This document shows positions 26,016 through 34,836 of a stretch of 64,000 nt of DNA, one piece after another (positions within the stretch are counted from its first letter, which is position 1; every line of letters starts with the position of its first letter). The notes below the pieces were generated by a model. It saw nothing but the letters and a program-made list of their open reading frames with translations. It was not told where the DNA came from and did no database searches. A program made the translations under genes and the position numbers. Source of the DNA: Ewingella sp. CoE-038-23 (lineage in GTDB: Bacteria; Pseudomonadota; Gammaproteobacteria; Enterobacterales; Enterobacteriaceae); NCBI RefSeq assembly GCF_040419245.1, contig NZ_JAZHOH010000001.1:3658001-3722000 (forward strand), read 5' to 3'.

Positions 26016-27254
26016 ATGCCTGCCCAACACTCTAAAAAAGCCCACGCCACCCCGGCTAAAGCGATGATTGCCTCCGTCACTGGCTACGCCATGGATGGTT
26101 TCGACCTATTAATTCTCGGATTCATGCTGCCCGCCATCGCCACAGAGCTGGGCCTGACCTCATCTCAAAGCGGTTCACTGGTCACCTGGACGCTAATAGG
26201 TGCCGTGCTCGGCGGCGTGATTTTCGGGCCTATCAGCGATCGCTTCGGGCGAATTCGCGTCCTGACCTTCACGATTTTGATGTTTTCCCTGTTTACCGGC
26301 CTGTGCGCTATCGCTCAGGGGTACTGGGATTTGCTGGCCTACCGCACCTTGGCGGGCGTTGGTCTGGGCGGAGAGTTTGGCATTGGCATGGCGTTAATCG
26401 CCGAGGCGTGGCCCGCAGAGAAACGCAACCGGGCTTCGGCTTACGTCGGCATGGGTTGGCAGCTTGGTGTCTTGCTTGCGGCATTCCTGACGCCGCTGCT
26501 GCTAGGTGTCATCGGCTGGCGCGGCATGTTCTTGGTCGGCTTACTGCCTGCCCTTGCCTCCTTCTTAATTCGCCGCACCATGGGCGAGCCAGAGGAGTTC
26601 GTCAAACATGCCAGCAGCACGCCGACGGAATCGCTGTTCAGCCGGGTCAAATTGCTGTTCAAAGATGTACCTACCACCAAAGCCAGCATCGGCATTCTGA
26701 TCCTCTGCTCGGTGCAGAATTTTGGCTATTACGGGCTGATGATCTGGATGCCAAGCTACCTGTCGAAGAACTTCGGCTTCTCGCTGACCAAATCGGGCCT
26801 GTGGACCGCCGTGACGGTGATTGGCATGACGTTCGGCATCTGGCTGTTCGGCGTGCTGGCGGATCGTTTCCCGCGCTGGAAAATCTTCCTGATTTACCAA
26901 ATCGGCGCGGTGCTGATGGTGGTGTGTTATGCCCAGCTCACCGATCCTACGGCGATGCTGTTCGCCGGTGCGGTGATGGGGATGTTCGTGAATGGCATGA
27001 TTGGTGGCTATGGCGGTTTGATATCAGACACTTACCCAGTCAATGTCCGCGCCACGGCGCAAAATATCTTGTTTAACGTCGGGCGAGGCGTGGGCGGTTT
27101 CGGGCCACTGGTGATAGGCATGCTGGTGTCGCAAGTCTCCTTCACCGCCGCCATCAGCTTGCTGGCAGCCATCTACCTGTTGGATATCTATGCGACTTTA
27201 TTCTTGCTGCCAAAACGCCAAGGTAAAGAAGATGCGCTGGGCGCTATTGGGTAA
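26016..27254 (+). CDS. MFS transporter, metabolite:H+ symporter type (substrate unknown)
   Basis: Twelve-helix major facilitator protein of about 412 residues. The N-terminus has the signature AMDGFDLLILGFMLPAI, seen in aromatic-acid and sialate-type symporters. The loop 2-3 motif GPISDRFGRIR and the loop 8-9 equivalent GVLADRFPRWK follow. A helix 4-5 region AGVGLGGEFGIGMALIAEAWP is also typical. The frame is open to 25839, but the upstream part reads through the divergent yqcC promoter region; the ATG at 26016 fits family starts, although no good ribosome site is visible. It stands between yqcC and csrB, where E. coli has no gene. The substrate cannot be inferred from sequence. Confidence 0.85.
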   Translation: MPAQHSKKAHATPAKAMIASVTGYAMDGFDLLILGFMLPAIATELGLTSSQSGSLVTWTLIGAVLGGVIFGPISDRFGRIRVLTFTILMFSLFTGLCAIAQGYWDLLAYRTLAGVGLGGEFGIGMALIAEAWPAEKRNRASAYVGMGWQLGVLLAAFLTPLLLGVIGWRGMFLVGLLPALASFLIRRTMGEPEEFVKHASSTPTESLFSRVKLLFKDVPTTKASIGILILCSVQNFGYYGLMIWMPSYLSKNFGFSLTKSGLWTAVTVIGMTFGIWLFGVLADRFPRWKIFLIYQIGAVLMVVCYAQLTDPTAMLFAGAVMGMFVNGMIGGYGGLISDTYPVNVRATAQNILFNVGRGVGGFGPLVIGMLVSQVSFTAAISLLAAIYLLDIYATLFLLPKRQGKEDALGAIG

Positions 27255-27364
27255 GTTATTGGCAAATAGGCACTGAGAAGGCAACTGCCTGAGCCGCTGA
27301 ACAGGGCTTGGGCAGAGAAATGCGCGGTTAAAACGAGAAGATGTTGAAAGCAGAAGATAGAGAC

Positions 27365-27398
27365 AAAAAGTTGGGGGCACTGTTTGCACAGTGCCCCC
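27365..27398 (-). terminator. Terminator of csrB
   Basis: GGGGGCACTGT and ACAGTGCCCCC form an 11-bp perfect stem with a 4-nt loop. On the minus strand this is followed by AACTTTTTG. On the plus strand it is followed by GGTTCGTTTTAT, so it may also stop transcripts from the MFS gene. Confidence 0.9.
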
Positions 27399-27725
27399 GG
27401 TTCGTTTTATAGCAATCCAGCTACCTAAGTGCTCCCTGCTCAATCCCTGAAAACTTTTCCTTTGGTTATCCTAACCAGCCATCCTTTGCATCGTCCAACT
27501 TTCATCCTGACGAGTCTTCCTAATATCTTCCTGATATTGATCCTTTAGTCTTCCTGACCCACTCGTTATCCTTTCCGAGCTCTCAATCTCCGTCCTGGAG
27601 GTGTCCCTTGTTTCGTCCTGAAACATCCTAGCATGCTCCGATGCTGTCCTGACTCGTCCTGAGCCTATCCCCTACTTTATGAAACAGCCATCATCCTAAT
27701 GTTCTGTCTCATGTCATCCTTCGAC
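27365..27725 (-). ncRNA. csrB: CsrB regulatory RNA
   Basis: Carbon storage regulator RNA that sequesters the translational repressor CsrA. The minus strand has about 25 GGA triplets, many as TCAGGA or AGGAT in hairpin loops separated by short complementary arms. It begins GTCGAAGGATGA, close to the E. coli 5' end. It ends with GAGCAGGGAGCA, TAGCTGGATTGCT and ACGAACCGGGGGCACTG, matching E. coli CsrB from memory, then a terminator. The length of about 361 nt is near the E. coli value of 369. The position between yqcC and syd is conserved. A plausible but poor promoter is TTGTTC, 17 bp, GATTCT just upstream of 27725. Exact ends are estimates. Confidence 0.93.
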
Positions 27726-27808
27726 ACAGTTAGAATCGTCTATTTTGTGACGTCGAACAAGGTAGCTTGTGAGACAAATGATAGCTAAGTAACTATCACT
27801 CAAGGGCA

Positions 27809-27845
27809 ACCACAACCTAAATCATTGTTATTTAAAGGTTGTGGT
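27809..27845. repeat. Perfect 10-bp dyad upstream of csrB
   Basis: ACCACAACCT (27809-27818) and AGGTTGTGGT (27836-27845) are perfect inverted repeats separated by 17 AT-rich bases. The dyad lies between the UvrY-type palindrome and the csrB start, at about -84 to -120. It may be an operator or an architectural-protein site; its identity is unknown. Confidence 0.6.
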
Positions 27846-27895
27846 AATGAGCTGGAGAAATAGCGCGAACGATTAAACGACATATCTTACAGGCC

Positions 27896-27915
27896 GTGTG
27901 AGAGATCTCTCACAC
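27896..27915. promoter_or_regulatory. UvrY/GacA-type binding palindrome of csrB
   Basis: A perfect 20-bp palindrome whose 18-bp core TGTGAGAGATCTCTCACA fits the GacA/UvrY box (TGTAAG-N6-CTTACA type). Its centre is about 181 bp upstream of the csrB 5' end, close to the far-upstream location known for the E. coli UvrY site. This predicts activation of csrB by the BarA-UvrY two-component system; the regulators themselves lie outside this window. Confidence 0.85.
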
Positions 27916-27951
27916 GCTTGTGAGCCAATTTGCTTGAATCAACTCGCTGAC

Positions 27952-28503
27952 TTAATCCGGAAAAGCAGGAGAAAGCCCTGCTAAAAACTCTGACAACGTA
28001 GGTGCCAGCAGAGTTCGCTTCTTGCTACCAAACTGTTCCAGCACCACCTCGCCGCTAACATTGCACAGCGAAACCATGCTCATTTCGGAGTCAGTGGTAG
28101 CCAAGAAAATGGTCGGTGTGAGTTTTAACCGCTTCTGAGTCACCAGATGGCCAATCAGGTTTTCTTGCAGACGAGTGAAGTCTTCCGGGCTCCAAACCTG
28201 CAGCAGAGTCAGGCGCTGGTCCTGCCATTTAGCCGACATATCCCCGGCGAACTGGGTGGTATAAAACGCGTGAGCTTCGGGGCGCAGCTGCAAGTCGAGC
28301 GCGCGCTCGACGTTGGCTAATGTCTCTTCAGGGCTGAAAACCTGGGTCAGCCAGTAGACGGCGGTGTCGCTGCTTTTCACTACGCAGGGGGAGTCAACGC
28401 CCAGCAGATCCTCGCTCGACGGCGGGAAACCTGTCTCTTGCTGCCAAAAATCCACATAACGCTGGGTAAACTCACGTAATGCTACAGAAACATCTGAAGC
28501 CAT
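27952..28503 (-). CDS. syd: SecY-interacting protein Syd
   Basis: Peripheral membrane protein that binds SecY and interferes with abnormal translocon complexes. The ATG at 28503, with AGAGAA upstream, gives 183 residues (E. coli 181). Highly conserved blocks are [21 protein letters not shown] and [16 protein letters not shown]. An in-frame ATG at 28521 adds six residues and is less likely. It is divergent from queF and ends about 226 bp upstream of the csrB start, on the same strand. Confidence 0.96.
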   Translation of the reverse strand: MASDVSVALREFTQRYVDFWQQETGFPPSSEDLLGVDSPCVVKSSDTAVYWLTQVFSPEETLANVERALDLQLRPEAHAFYTTQFAGDMSAKWQDQRLTLLQVWSPEDFTRLQENLIGHLVTQKRLKLTPTIFLATTDSEMSMVSLCNVSGEVVLEQFGSKKRTLLAPTLSEFLAGLSPAFPD

Positions 28504-28596
28504 AAATTCTCTCATCTTCATACCGGGCTAAGTTAAACTAGCGTGAAAGGTTTTCTCATATTCTATTGTACCCAGAACTTAGACTAAGGTGACAGC

Positions 28597-29442
28597 ATGT
28601 CCTTATATCAGGATAATCCCGCCCTCTCGCAGCTGACATTGGGCAAATCAACGCCTTATCGCGACCAGTATGACGCGTCGCTGCTGCAAGCCGTTCCGCG
28701 CAGCATGAACCGCGAGCCTTTGGGGCTGTTCCCCGACAATTTGCCGTTTCACGGCGCGGATATCTGGACACTCTACGAATTGTCCTGGCTCAACGACAAA
28801 GGCTTGCCGCAGGTGGCGGTAGGTGAGATTAGCCTGAATGCCAACAGCATTAATCTGATCGAATCCAAAAGCTTTAAGCTGTACCTGAACAGTTTCAACC
28901 AGACCAAATTCGCCAGCTGGGACGTGGTGTTAGAGACATTAACTCGTGATCTCAGCGCCTGCGCCGAAGGGGACGTCAGCGTCACCCTCACTCGCCTTGA
29001 AGACGTGGAAGGCAGCCCGGTTGGCCGTTTTGCCGGTGAGTGCATCGACAATCAAGACATCACCATCAACAGCTACGAATTCAGCACCGATTATCTGGCA
29101 CAAGCCGCCGGCGATGAGATGGTCGAAGAGTCGCTGGTCAGCCACTTGCTGAAATCCAACTGCCTGATCACCCATCAGCCCGACTGGGGCTCGGTGCAAA
29201 TTCAGTATCGCGGGCCGAAAATCAATCGCGAAGCCTTGCTGCGCTATCTGGTTTCTTTCCGCAATCACAATGAATTTCATGAGCAATGTGTTGAACGCAT
29301 CTTCAACGACATCATGCATTTCTGCACGCCTGAAACATTAGCGGTTTATGCTCGTTACACCCGTCGCGGCGGTTTAGACATTAACCCGTGGCGATCCAAC
29401 TTCCCGTTCACGCCTGCAACGGCTCGCCTTGTCAGACAATAA
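28597..29442 (+). CDS. queF: NADPH-dependent 7-cyano-7-deazaguanine reductase (long form)
   Basis: Reduces the nitrile of preQ0 to preQ1 in queuosine synthesis, a rare biological nitrile reduction. The 281-residue protein is the two-domain (YqcD) type of tunnel-fold enzyme. The QueF motif [15 protein letters not shown] (89-103) binds NADPH. The catalytic cysteine C189 is in [13 protein letters not shown], with an aspartate six to seven residues after it as general acid. The ribosome site AAGGTGA precedes the ATG. Confidence 0.97.
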   Translation: MSLYQDNPALSQLTLGKSTPYRDQYDASLLQAVPRSMNREPLGLFPDNLPFHGADIWTLYELSWLNDKGLPQVAVGEISLNANSINLIESKSFKLYLNSFNQTKFASWDVVLETLTRDLSACAEGDVSVTLTRLEDVEGSPVGRFAGECIDNQDITINSYEFSTDYLAQAAGDEMVEESLVSHLLKSNCLITHQPDWGSVQIQYRGPKINREALLRYLVSFRNHNEFHEQCVERIFNDIMHFCTPETLAVYARYTRRGGLDINPWRSNFPFTPATARLVRQ

Positions 29443-29517
29443 TGCGAGATGCCGCTCAAGAACTAACCTAACAGTCAGCTTGAGTTGGTAAAAGCCGGAG
29501 GACGAGGTTACTGTTAA

Positions 29518-29565
29518 TTCTGAAGGCGTTACGCGGCGTATCTCATCGCCACGGCGCCTTCGGAA
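29518..29565 (+). other. Two-part hairpin in the queF-ppnN gap
   Basis: TTCTGAAGGCG pairs with CGCCTTCGGAA (10 of 11 Watson-Crick, one U-G), enclosing a second stem GGCG with CGCC. No U tract follows, so it is not a standard terminator. It lies in the 243-bp gap, about 120 bp before the ppnN start, and could be an mRNA leader structure or a processing site. Nothing else recognisable is seen in the gap. Confidence 0.45.
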
Positions 29566-29685
29566 TCAGCTAAATATTCCTGCCATCAGGATCCGGCACG
29601 CCGCAAAAAGCGAGATCCCAAAAATCATGTGCAGCCTTTCTGCCGGCAGAAGTGAATACCGCCCATCGGGCGTAAAGGAGCAACT

Positions 29686-31050
29686 TTGATCACACATATC
29701 AGCCCGTTGGGCTCAATGGATTTGTTGTCGCAGTTGGAAGTCGACATGCTCAAACGCACTGCGAGCAGCGACCTGTACCGCCTGTTCCGCAATTGCTCAC
29801 TCGCCGTGCTCAACAGCGGCAGCCAGACTGACAGCAGTAAAGAGCTGCTCGATCGCTACGAAAGCTTCGATATCAACGTGTTACGGCGCGAGCGCGGCGT
29901 GAAGCTGGAGCTGGTAAATCCGCCAGAAGATGCCTTTGTCGATGGCCGAATTATTCGTTCTCTGCAAGCCAACCTGTTCGCCGTGCTGCGCGATATCCTG
30001 TTTGTAAACGCGCAGATCGCCAACAATAATCGTTTCGAAAACTTCGACAAAGAGAACTCCGTCCACCTGACCAACATGGTGTTTTCTATCCTGCGTAACG
30101 CCCGGGCGCTGCATCTGGATGAAGACCCTAACATGGTGGTTTGCTGGGGCGGTCACTCTATTAATGAAGTGGAATACCAGTATGCGCGCAACGTCGGCAG
30201 CCAATTAGGCCTGCGCGAACTGAATATCTGCACCGGCTGTGGGCCGGGCGCGATGGAAGCCCCAATGAAAGGCGCGGCGGTAGGCCACGCGCAGCAGCGT
30301 TATAAACTCGGCCGCTTTATCGGCATGACCGAGCCATCAATCATCGCGGCAGAGCCACCTAACCCGTTGGTTAATGAACTGATTATCATGCCAGATATCG
30401 AAAAACGCCTTGAGGCGTTCGTGCGTATAGCGCATGGCATCATCATCTTCCCTGGCGGCGTGGGCACGGCCGAAGAGTTGCTGTATCTGCTGGGTATTCT
30501 GATGAATCCGGAAAACAGCGACCAAGTGCTGCCACTGATTCTGACCGGGCCGAAAGAGAGCGCCGACTACTTCAACGTGCTGGACGCCTTCATCAAAGAC
30601 ACGCTGGGTGAAGAAGCCCGCAAACACTACACCATCATCATTGATGATCCGGTGGAAGTGGCGCGCCAAATGAAGCGCGCGATGCCATTGGTGAAAGAGA
30701 ATCGTCGCAACAGTGGCGATGCTTACAGTTTCAACTGGTCGATTCGTATCGCGCCGGACCTGCAAATGCCGTTTGAGCCGAACCACGAAAACATGGCCGC
30801 GCTGAATCTCTACCCGGACCAGCCACCCGAAGAGCTGGCCGCCGCGCTGCGCCGAGCCTTCTCGGGGATTGTGGCAGGTAACGTGAAAGAGTTCGGCATC
30901 CGTGAAATCGAGAAACATGGTCGTTTCAAGCTGCACGGCGACCCGGCATTAATGAAGAAAATGGACAGCCTGCTGCAAGGTTTCGTCGCCCAGCACCGTA
31001 TGAAGCTGCCGGGCAGCGCCTATATTCCTTGCTATGAAATCTGCGCCTGA
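29686..31050 (+). CDS. ppnN: Pyrimidine/purine nucleotide 5'-monophosphate nucleosidase
   Basis: Cleaves nucleoside 5'-monophosphates to base and ribose 5-phosphate; in E. coli it is stimulated by (p)ppGpp. The 454-residue length equals E. coli YgdH. The start is a TTG preceded by AAAGGAG, as in E. coli, giving (M)[11 protein letters not shown]. The central LOG-type Rossmann domain contains the [15 protein letters not shown] segment and the signature [11 protein letters not shown]. The N- and C-terminal domains flank it. Confidence 0.96.
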   Translation: MITHISPLGSMDLLSQLEVDMLKRTASSDLYRLFRNCSLAVLNSGSQTDSSKELLDRYESFDINVLRRERGVKLELVNPPEDAFVDGRIIRSLQANLFAVLRDILFVNAQIANNNRFENFDKENSVHLTNMVFSILRNARALHLDEDPNMVVCWGGHSINEVEYQYARNVGSQLGLRELNICTGCGPGAMEAPMKGAAVGHAQQRYKLGRFIGMTEPSIIAAEPPNPLVNELIIMPDIEKRLEAFVRIAHGIIIFPGGVGTAEELLYLLGILMNPENSDQVLPLILTGPKESADYFNVLDAFIKDTLGEEARKHYTIIIDDPVEVARQMKRAMPLVKENRRNSGDAYSFNWSIRIAPDLQMPFEPNHENMAALNLYPDQPPEELAAALRRAFSGIVAGNVKEFGIREIEKHGRFKLHGDPALMKKMDSLLQGFVAQHRMKLPGSAYIPCYEICA

Positions 31051-31080
31051 CGCTAAGTGACGCGCAGATTTAAGGGAAAC

Positions 31081-31106
31081 GTAGGGCGGCGCGAGTCGCC
31101 CTACTT
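31081..31106 (+). terminator. Hairpin downstream of ppnN
   Basis: GTAGGGCG and CGCCCTAC form an 8-bp stem with an 8-nt loop, followed only by TTATTG. It is a weak candidate terminator between ppnN and xni. Confidence 0.5.
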
Positions 31107-31127
31107 ATTGATGGAATCAATCTGACT

Positions 31128-31883
31128 ATGGCTATACATCTGCTAATTATTGACGCGCTGAATCTCATTCGACGCATCCATGCCGTTCAAGGCTCCCCTT
31201 GCTTACTGACCTGCCAAAACGCCGTGGGTCAGCTAATTCAACACGTGCAGCCCACCCACGCCGTGGCCGTGTTTGATGAAGACGATCGCAACGACAGCTG
31301 GCGTCACCAGTGCCTTCCCGATTACAAGGCGGGCCGCTCCCCCATGCCGGAGAACCTGTTTGCCGAGATGCCGAGCCTGAAAGAAGGCTTTGCCGCGCGC
31401 GGCGTGGCCTGCTGGCACTCCGCGGGGAATGAAGCCGATGATTTGGCCGCCACGCTAACCGCCAAGGTGGCGGGGAGTGGGCATCAGGTGACCATCGTGT
31501 CGACCGACAAAGGCTACTGCCAGCTGCTGGCGCCTAATGTGCAAATCCGCGATTACTTCCAAAAGCGCTGGCTTGATATGCCTTTCGTGCAAGAGACGTT
31601 TGGCGTATTGCCGCAACAGCTCACCGACTATTGGGGGCTGGCGGGCATTAGCAGCAGTAAGATCCCCGGCGTTCCCGGTATCGGCCCCAAGGCGGCGGTC
31701 ACGCTGCTATCGCAGGCCGGAAGCTTAGACGCGCTGTATGACAATCTCGAGGCTGTACCAGAGAAGTGGCGGACCAAACTGCTCGAGCATCGCGATTTAG
31801 CCTATGCCTGTAAGCGCGTCTCCACGCTGCAAACTGATTTAGCTCTCAGCGGCAACCTGCAACAGCTGCGTTTGCCTGGCTGA
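31128..31883 (+). CDS. xni: Flap endonuclease Xni (ExoIX)
   Basis: FEN-family structure-specific nuclease related to the 5' nuclease domain of DNA polymerase I. The 251-residue length equals E. coli. It has the metal-site acidic residues in [22 protein letters not shown] and [10 protein letters not shown], and the helix-hairpin-helix segment [16 protein letters not shown] near residues 185-200. In E. coli sdaC and sdaB separate ppnN from xni; here xni follows ppnN directly. Confidence 0.94.
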   Translation: MAIHLLIIDALNLIRRIHAVQGSPCLLTCQNAVGQLIQHVQPTHAVAVFDEDDRNDSWRHQCLPDYKAGRSPMPENLFAEMPSLKEGFAARGVACWHSAGNEADDLAATLTAKVAGSGHQVTIVSTDKGYCQLLAPNVQIRDYFQKRWLDMPFVQETFGVLPQQLTDYWGLAGISSSKIPGVPGIGPKAAVTLLSQAGSLDALYDNLEAVPEKWRTKLLEHRDLAYACKRVSTLQTDLALSGNLQQLRLPG

Positions 31884-31895
31884 TGCCGCGCCAAT

Positions 31896-31930
31896 AAAAA
31901 ACGCCGGGCTGCACCAGCACCGGCGTTTTG
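31896..31930. terminator. Bidirectional terminator between xni and rlmM
   Basis: AAAACGCCGG and CCGGCGTTTT form a stem with a loop of about 12 nt, flanked by As on the left and Ts on the right. It serves the convergent genes xni and rlmM. Confidence 0.88.
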
Positions 31931-31970
31931 CGCACTATTGCCTGAAAACGGCCTCAGGCCAGAGAGCTAA

Positions 31971-33077
31971 TTAATGGTCGCGCTCATCGCGACGCCCACC
32001 CACGGCGGACCAGAAGCGGCGCACGTGCACCGTCACTTCTTCACGGTCGTGGTAGAGCTGCTTGGCGTGGATCTCAGCGTTGATGCCGTTTTCTTCCAGA
32101 CGCTCTTTGATACGTTCGAGAATGTTTGACACTTCCTCATAACGCTTTTTCATTGGCAGCTTCAGGTTGAAAATAGTTTCGCGGCACCAGCCGTTAATCA
32201 GCCAGTCACACATCAAAGCCGCGACTTTCGCTGGCTTCTCAACCATGTCACACACCAGCCAGTAGTTTTTGGTACTGGTCGATTTGTAGCGGAAACCGTC
32301 TTCACGCAGGTGAATAACCTGCCCGGTGTCCATCAGGCTAGGCGCCATCGGGCCGTTATCAATCGCCGTCACCATCATGCTGCGCTGCACTAACTGGTAA
32401 GTCCAACCGCCGGGACAAGCTCCGAGGTCTACCGCGTACATGCCGCTGGCGAGACGCTCATCCCACTCATCCGCAGGAATAAAGACGTGGAACGCCTCCT
32501 CCAGTTTGAGGGTTGAACGGCTTGGTGCCTCGGATGGGAATTTCAGACGCGGAATGCCCATATAGAATGGCGAGTTGTTGTTACTGTAGGAATAGCCGAC
32601 GTAGCAGCAGCCCGACGCAATAAAGAATACGTGGACTACCGGGCGCAGAGGGTTCTCCTTTTTGCCCAAAATGCGCTGTTCGCGCATGGCGGAACGCAGC
32701 GGCACGGTAAGCTTACGGCAGAACTTGGTCAGCTCTTTGCTTTCATTGGTGTCAGGCACTTCGACACGCAGTTCGCCGCCGTTAGTGATAACCCCGTGCA
32801 GCATACCGACGATAGGCGATACGCGATCTTCCGGCGGCAGGTCTTTCAGCAGCTCACCCACGACGATCAGCTGGCGAGCGAAAATCAGCTCGCGGAAAGG
32901 CAAGTCGCGCGCCAGACGGTCGGCGTCTTCCGGCTGATAGCATTCGAACAGCACATAACCACTGTCTTCTTTCACGCGGGCAAAGCCGAAGATTTCCATC
33001 TGGGCGGCTTTGGCGGTAATTTCGGCCGCACACTCTTTTTCGAAACCAGAGCGGCAGTAGAGAGCAACTTTATTCAT
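31971..33077 (-). CDS. rlmM: 23S rRNA 2'-O-ribose C2498 methyltransferase
   Basis: SAM-dependent enzyme that 2'-O-methylates C2498 of 23S rRNA. The 368-residue protein (E. coli 366) has an N-terminal THUMP-type RNA-binding region and a C-terminal Rossmann methyltransferase domain. The SAM motif is [14 protein letters not shown], and the RrmJ-like catalytic K-D-K-E set includes CDM and NLKLPMKK. Its start overlaps the 3' end of ygdD by 8 bp, so translational coupling is likely. Confidence 0.97.
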   Translation of the reverse strand: MNKVALYCRSGFEKECAAEITAKAAQMEIFGFARVKEDSGYVLFECYQPEDADRLARDLPFRELIFARQLIVVGELLKDLPPEDRVSPIVGMLHGVITNGGELRVEVPDTNESKELTKFCRKLTVPLRSAMREQRILGKKENPLRPVVHVFFIASGCCYVGYSYSNNNSPFYMGIPRLKFPSEAPSRSTLKLEEAFHVFIPADEWDERLASGMYAVDLGACPGGWTYQLVQRSMMVTAIDNGPMAPSLMDTGQVIHLREDGFRYKSTSTKNYWLVCDMVEKPAKVAALMCDWLINGWCRETIFNLKLPMKKRYEEVSNILERIKERLEENGINAEIHAKQLYHDREEVTVHVRRFWSAVGGRRDERDH

Positions 33078-33465
33078 GGCGTTTTGCCTTATTATTCAGA
33101 CGCAAAGCGCCGATCAACATCAGTATCCAGCCGATCAGGAAGAAGGTTCCACCGATCGGAGTGACAAACACAAATAACCTTAAATGCGACAGCGCCAGAC
33201 AGTAGAGACTGCCACTAAACAGCACTGTTCCTAGCGCCAGGCAGGCGCTGCTCCAGTAAAACCACAGGTTGCGCTGGCGCTGCATTGCAACACCAAGCAC
33301 CAACACGGCCAGCGTGTGCACACTCTGGTAGGTTAAACCGGTTTGAATCCAGGCCATTTCGGCCGGTCCGAGAGATTTACTCAATATATGTGCGCCAAAC
33401 GCACCAAAGGCAACATAGACAAAGCCGCTGATGGCGGCAAAAATCAACATTGAACGACTGGTCAT
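33070..33465 (-). CDS. ygdD: DUF423 family membrane protein YgdD
   Basis: Small inner-membrane protein of 131 residues with four predicted membrane helices. It has the conserved [11 protein letters not shown] near residues 21-31 and a C-terminal [15 protein letters not shown]. No function is established. It lies between gcvA (40 bp upstream) and rlmM (8-bp overlap), the same order as in E. coli. Confidence 0.92.
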   Translation of the reverse strand: MTSRSMLIFAAISGFVYVAFGAFGAHILSKSLGPAEMAWIQTGLTYQSVHTLAVLVLGVAMQRQRNLWFYWSSACLALGTVLFSGSLYCLALSHLRLFVFVTPIGGTFFLIGWILMLIGALRLNNKAKRHE

Positions 33466-33505
33466 GGGACGTTACCTGTTCTCGTTGTTAGTGGGTGATT
33501 CACGT

Positions 33506-34426
33506 TCAAGCCTGATCGTATCGAAAGCGTAGTTTTTCTTGTTCACTCGCCGCCCGTGCGAGTATCCACTGACGAAAGGCGGCTATTTTACCCAGTTCTG
33601 CCTGACTGTCATGACAAACCAGATAAAAAGCATTTTTACTGATTAACACCTCGTTGAAGGGGCATACCAAACGCCCTGCTTCAATCTCGGTTTGCGCCAT
33701 CACGTTGTTAGCCAGCGCAATGCCCTGCCCGTGAACGGCGGCCTGCACTACCATGGCGCTATGGCTGAAAATCGGCCCTTGCTGCACATTAATATGCTGC
33801 AAACCAAGCTGTTTGGTGTAAGCCAGCCAGTCGCGACGAGAAGCATCATGCAGCAGCGTGTGGTGCGCCAAATCTTCCGGCAGCTTCAGCGGTTTATCGC
33901 CGAGGAGCAGCGAAGGCGCACAGACCGGCAGCAGATATTCGGCATACAAACGTTCGGCGCGCAGCCCCGGCCAGTTTCCCCGACCGTGGAAAATCGCCAC
34001 ATCCACGTCGTCGGCCAGTTTATCCTCTTCACGGTCAACGGCTTGAATACGAACGTCAATTCCCGGATAAGCTGAGTTAAAGCCAGACAAACGCGGAACC
34101 AGCCACTGAATAGCAAAACTTGGCGGCAAACTGACGGTCAACGCGCCTTTAGCACTTCGTGCCTGAAGCTTACGGGTAGCTTCGTTAAGAGCAGAGAATA
34201 TCTCTTTGATATCCAGATAATAACTCTGGCCTTCTTCGGTCAAGAGCAGCGAACGATTGCGGCGACGAAACAGTTTTAAGCCTAAAAAGTCCTCAAGTGA
34301 CTTGATCTGGTGGCTTACTGCCGCTTGCGTCACAAATAGCTCTTCCGCCGCTTTAGTAAAACTAAGGTGGCGTGCCGCTGCGTCAAAAACGCGCAGAGAG
34401 TTGAGAGGTGGTAAACGTTTTGACAT
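33506..34426 (-). CDS. gcvA: Glycine cleavage system transcriptional regulator GcvA
   Basis: LysR-family regulator that activates or represses gcvTHP according to glycine and purines, and activates gcvB. The ATG at 34426 gives 306 residues beginning MSKRLPPLNSLRVFDAAARH, aligned with the E. coli start (305 residues). The winged helix-turn-helix covers about 20-65 (FTKAAEELFVTQAAVSHQIK), with an effector domain from about 95. The divergent sRNA gene gcvB lies 128 bp away, so the shared region should hold GcvA sites. Confidence 0.97.
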   Translation of the reverse strand: MSKRLPPLNSLRVFDAAARHLSFTKAAEELFVTQAAVSHQIKSLEDFLGLKLFRRRNRSLLLTEEGQSYYLDIKEIFSALNEATRKLQARSAKGALTVSLPPSFAIQWLVPRLSGFNSAYPGIDVRIQAVDREEDKLADDVDVAIFHGRGNWPGLRAERLYAEYLLPVCAPSLLLGDKPLKLPEDLAHHTLLHDASRRDWLAYTKQLGLQHINVQQGPIFSHSAMVVQAAVHGQGIALANNVMAQTEIEAGRLVCPFNEVLISKNAFYLVCHDSQAELGKIAAFRQWILARAASEQEKLRFRYDQA

Positions 34427-34518
34427 TGAGTGGATACTTATTATTCGCCGGTCAGCAAAGCGCTTCACCGTGGATTTTACTATTAGTTTTTTTAATCCGA
34501 GACATTATAAATTGTCCG

Positions 34519-34547
34519 TTGAGGATGTACAGGCAAAAACCTATAGT
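34519..34547 (+). promoter_or_regulatory. gcvB promoter
   Basis: TTGAGG (34519-34524) and TATAGT (34542-34547) are separated by exactly 17 bp and sit 6 bp before the conserved GcvB 5' end. Confidence 0.85.
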
Positions 34548-34553
34548 GGCGCC

Positions 34554-34748
34554 ACTTCCTAGGCCGGAACGAAAAGTAGATTGGTATGAGGATGCTGAAA
34601 TACTTTTGGCTTGTGGTTGTGATGTTGTGTTTGCAATTGTCTGGCAATCCGGACGCGTAGCTTAAATGCTACAAATTTTCACTTCCTGTACATTACCCTG
34701 TCTGTCCAAAGTGATTTTTTAGCACCGCATTTTGCGGTGCTTTTTTTT
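34554..34748 (+). ncRNA. gcvB: GcvB small RNA
   Basis: Hfq-dependent small RNA that represses many amino-acid and peptide transporter mRNAs. It begins ACTTCCTAGGCCGGAACG and contains the GU-rich seed R1 (GGTTGTGATGTTGTGTTTGC) and the conserved ACTTCCTGTACATTACCCTG block. It ends with the AGCACCGCA/TGCGGTGCT terminator, all as in E. coli. The length of about 195 nt is slightly below the E. coli 205 because R1 lacks part of the GU repeat. It is divergent from gcvA, the conserved arrangement. Confidence 0.95.
34720..34748 (+). terminator. Terminator of gcvB
   Basis: AGCACCGCA and TGCGGTGCT form a 9-bp stem with a 3-nt loop, ending in at least seven Ts. Confidence 0.93.
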
Positions 34749-34836
34749 GCCTGTCGATAGCATTCTGCGCCAACGCGCAACCTTTACAGATCCCTTGCGT
34801 TTTAGCCTTTTAAAAGTACCGACACTATAAAATAAC

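Noticed and set aside
27198..27443. 81-codon minus-strand frame overlapping the MFS 3' end and csrB
   Set aside because: It overlaps the csrB terminator and the coding strand of the transporter; no homology or ribosome site is seen.
32631..33164. 177-codon plus-strand frame antisense to rlmM
   Set aside because: Shadow of rlmM; the minus strand carries the intact methyltransferase motifs over this interval.
34408..34665. 85-codon plus-strand frame across the gcvA-gcvB gap
   Set aside because: It runs through the gcvB promoter and RNA; the conserved signal here is the small RNA, not a protein.
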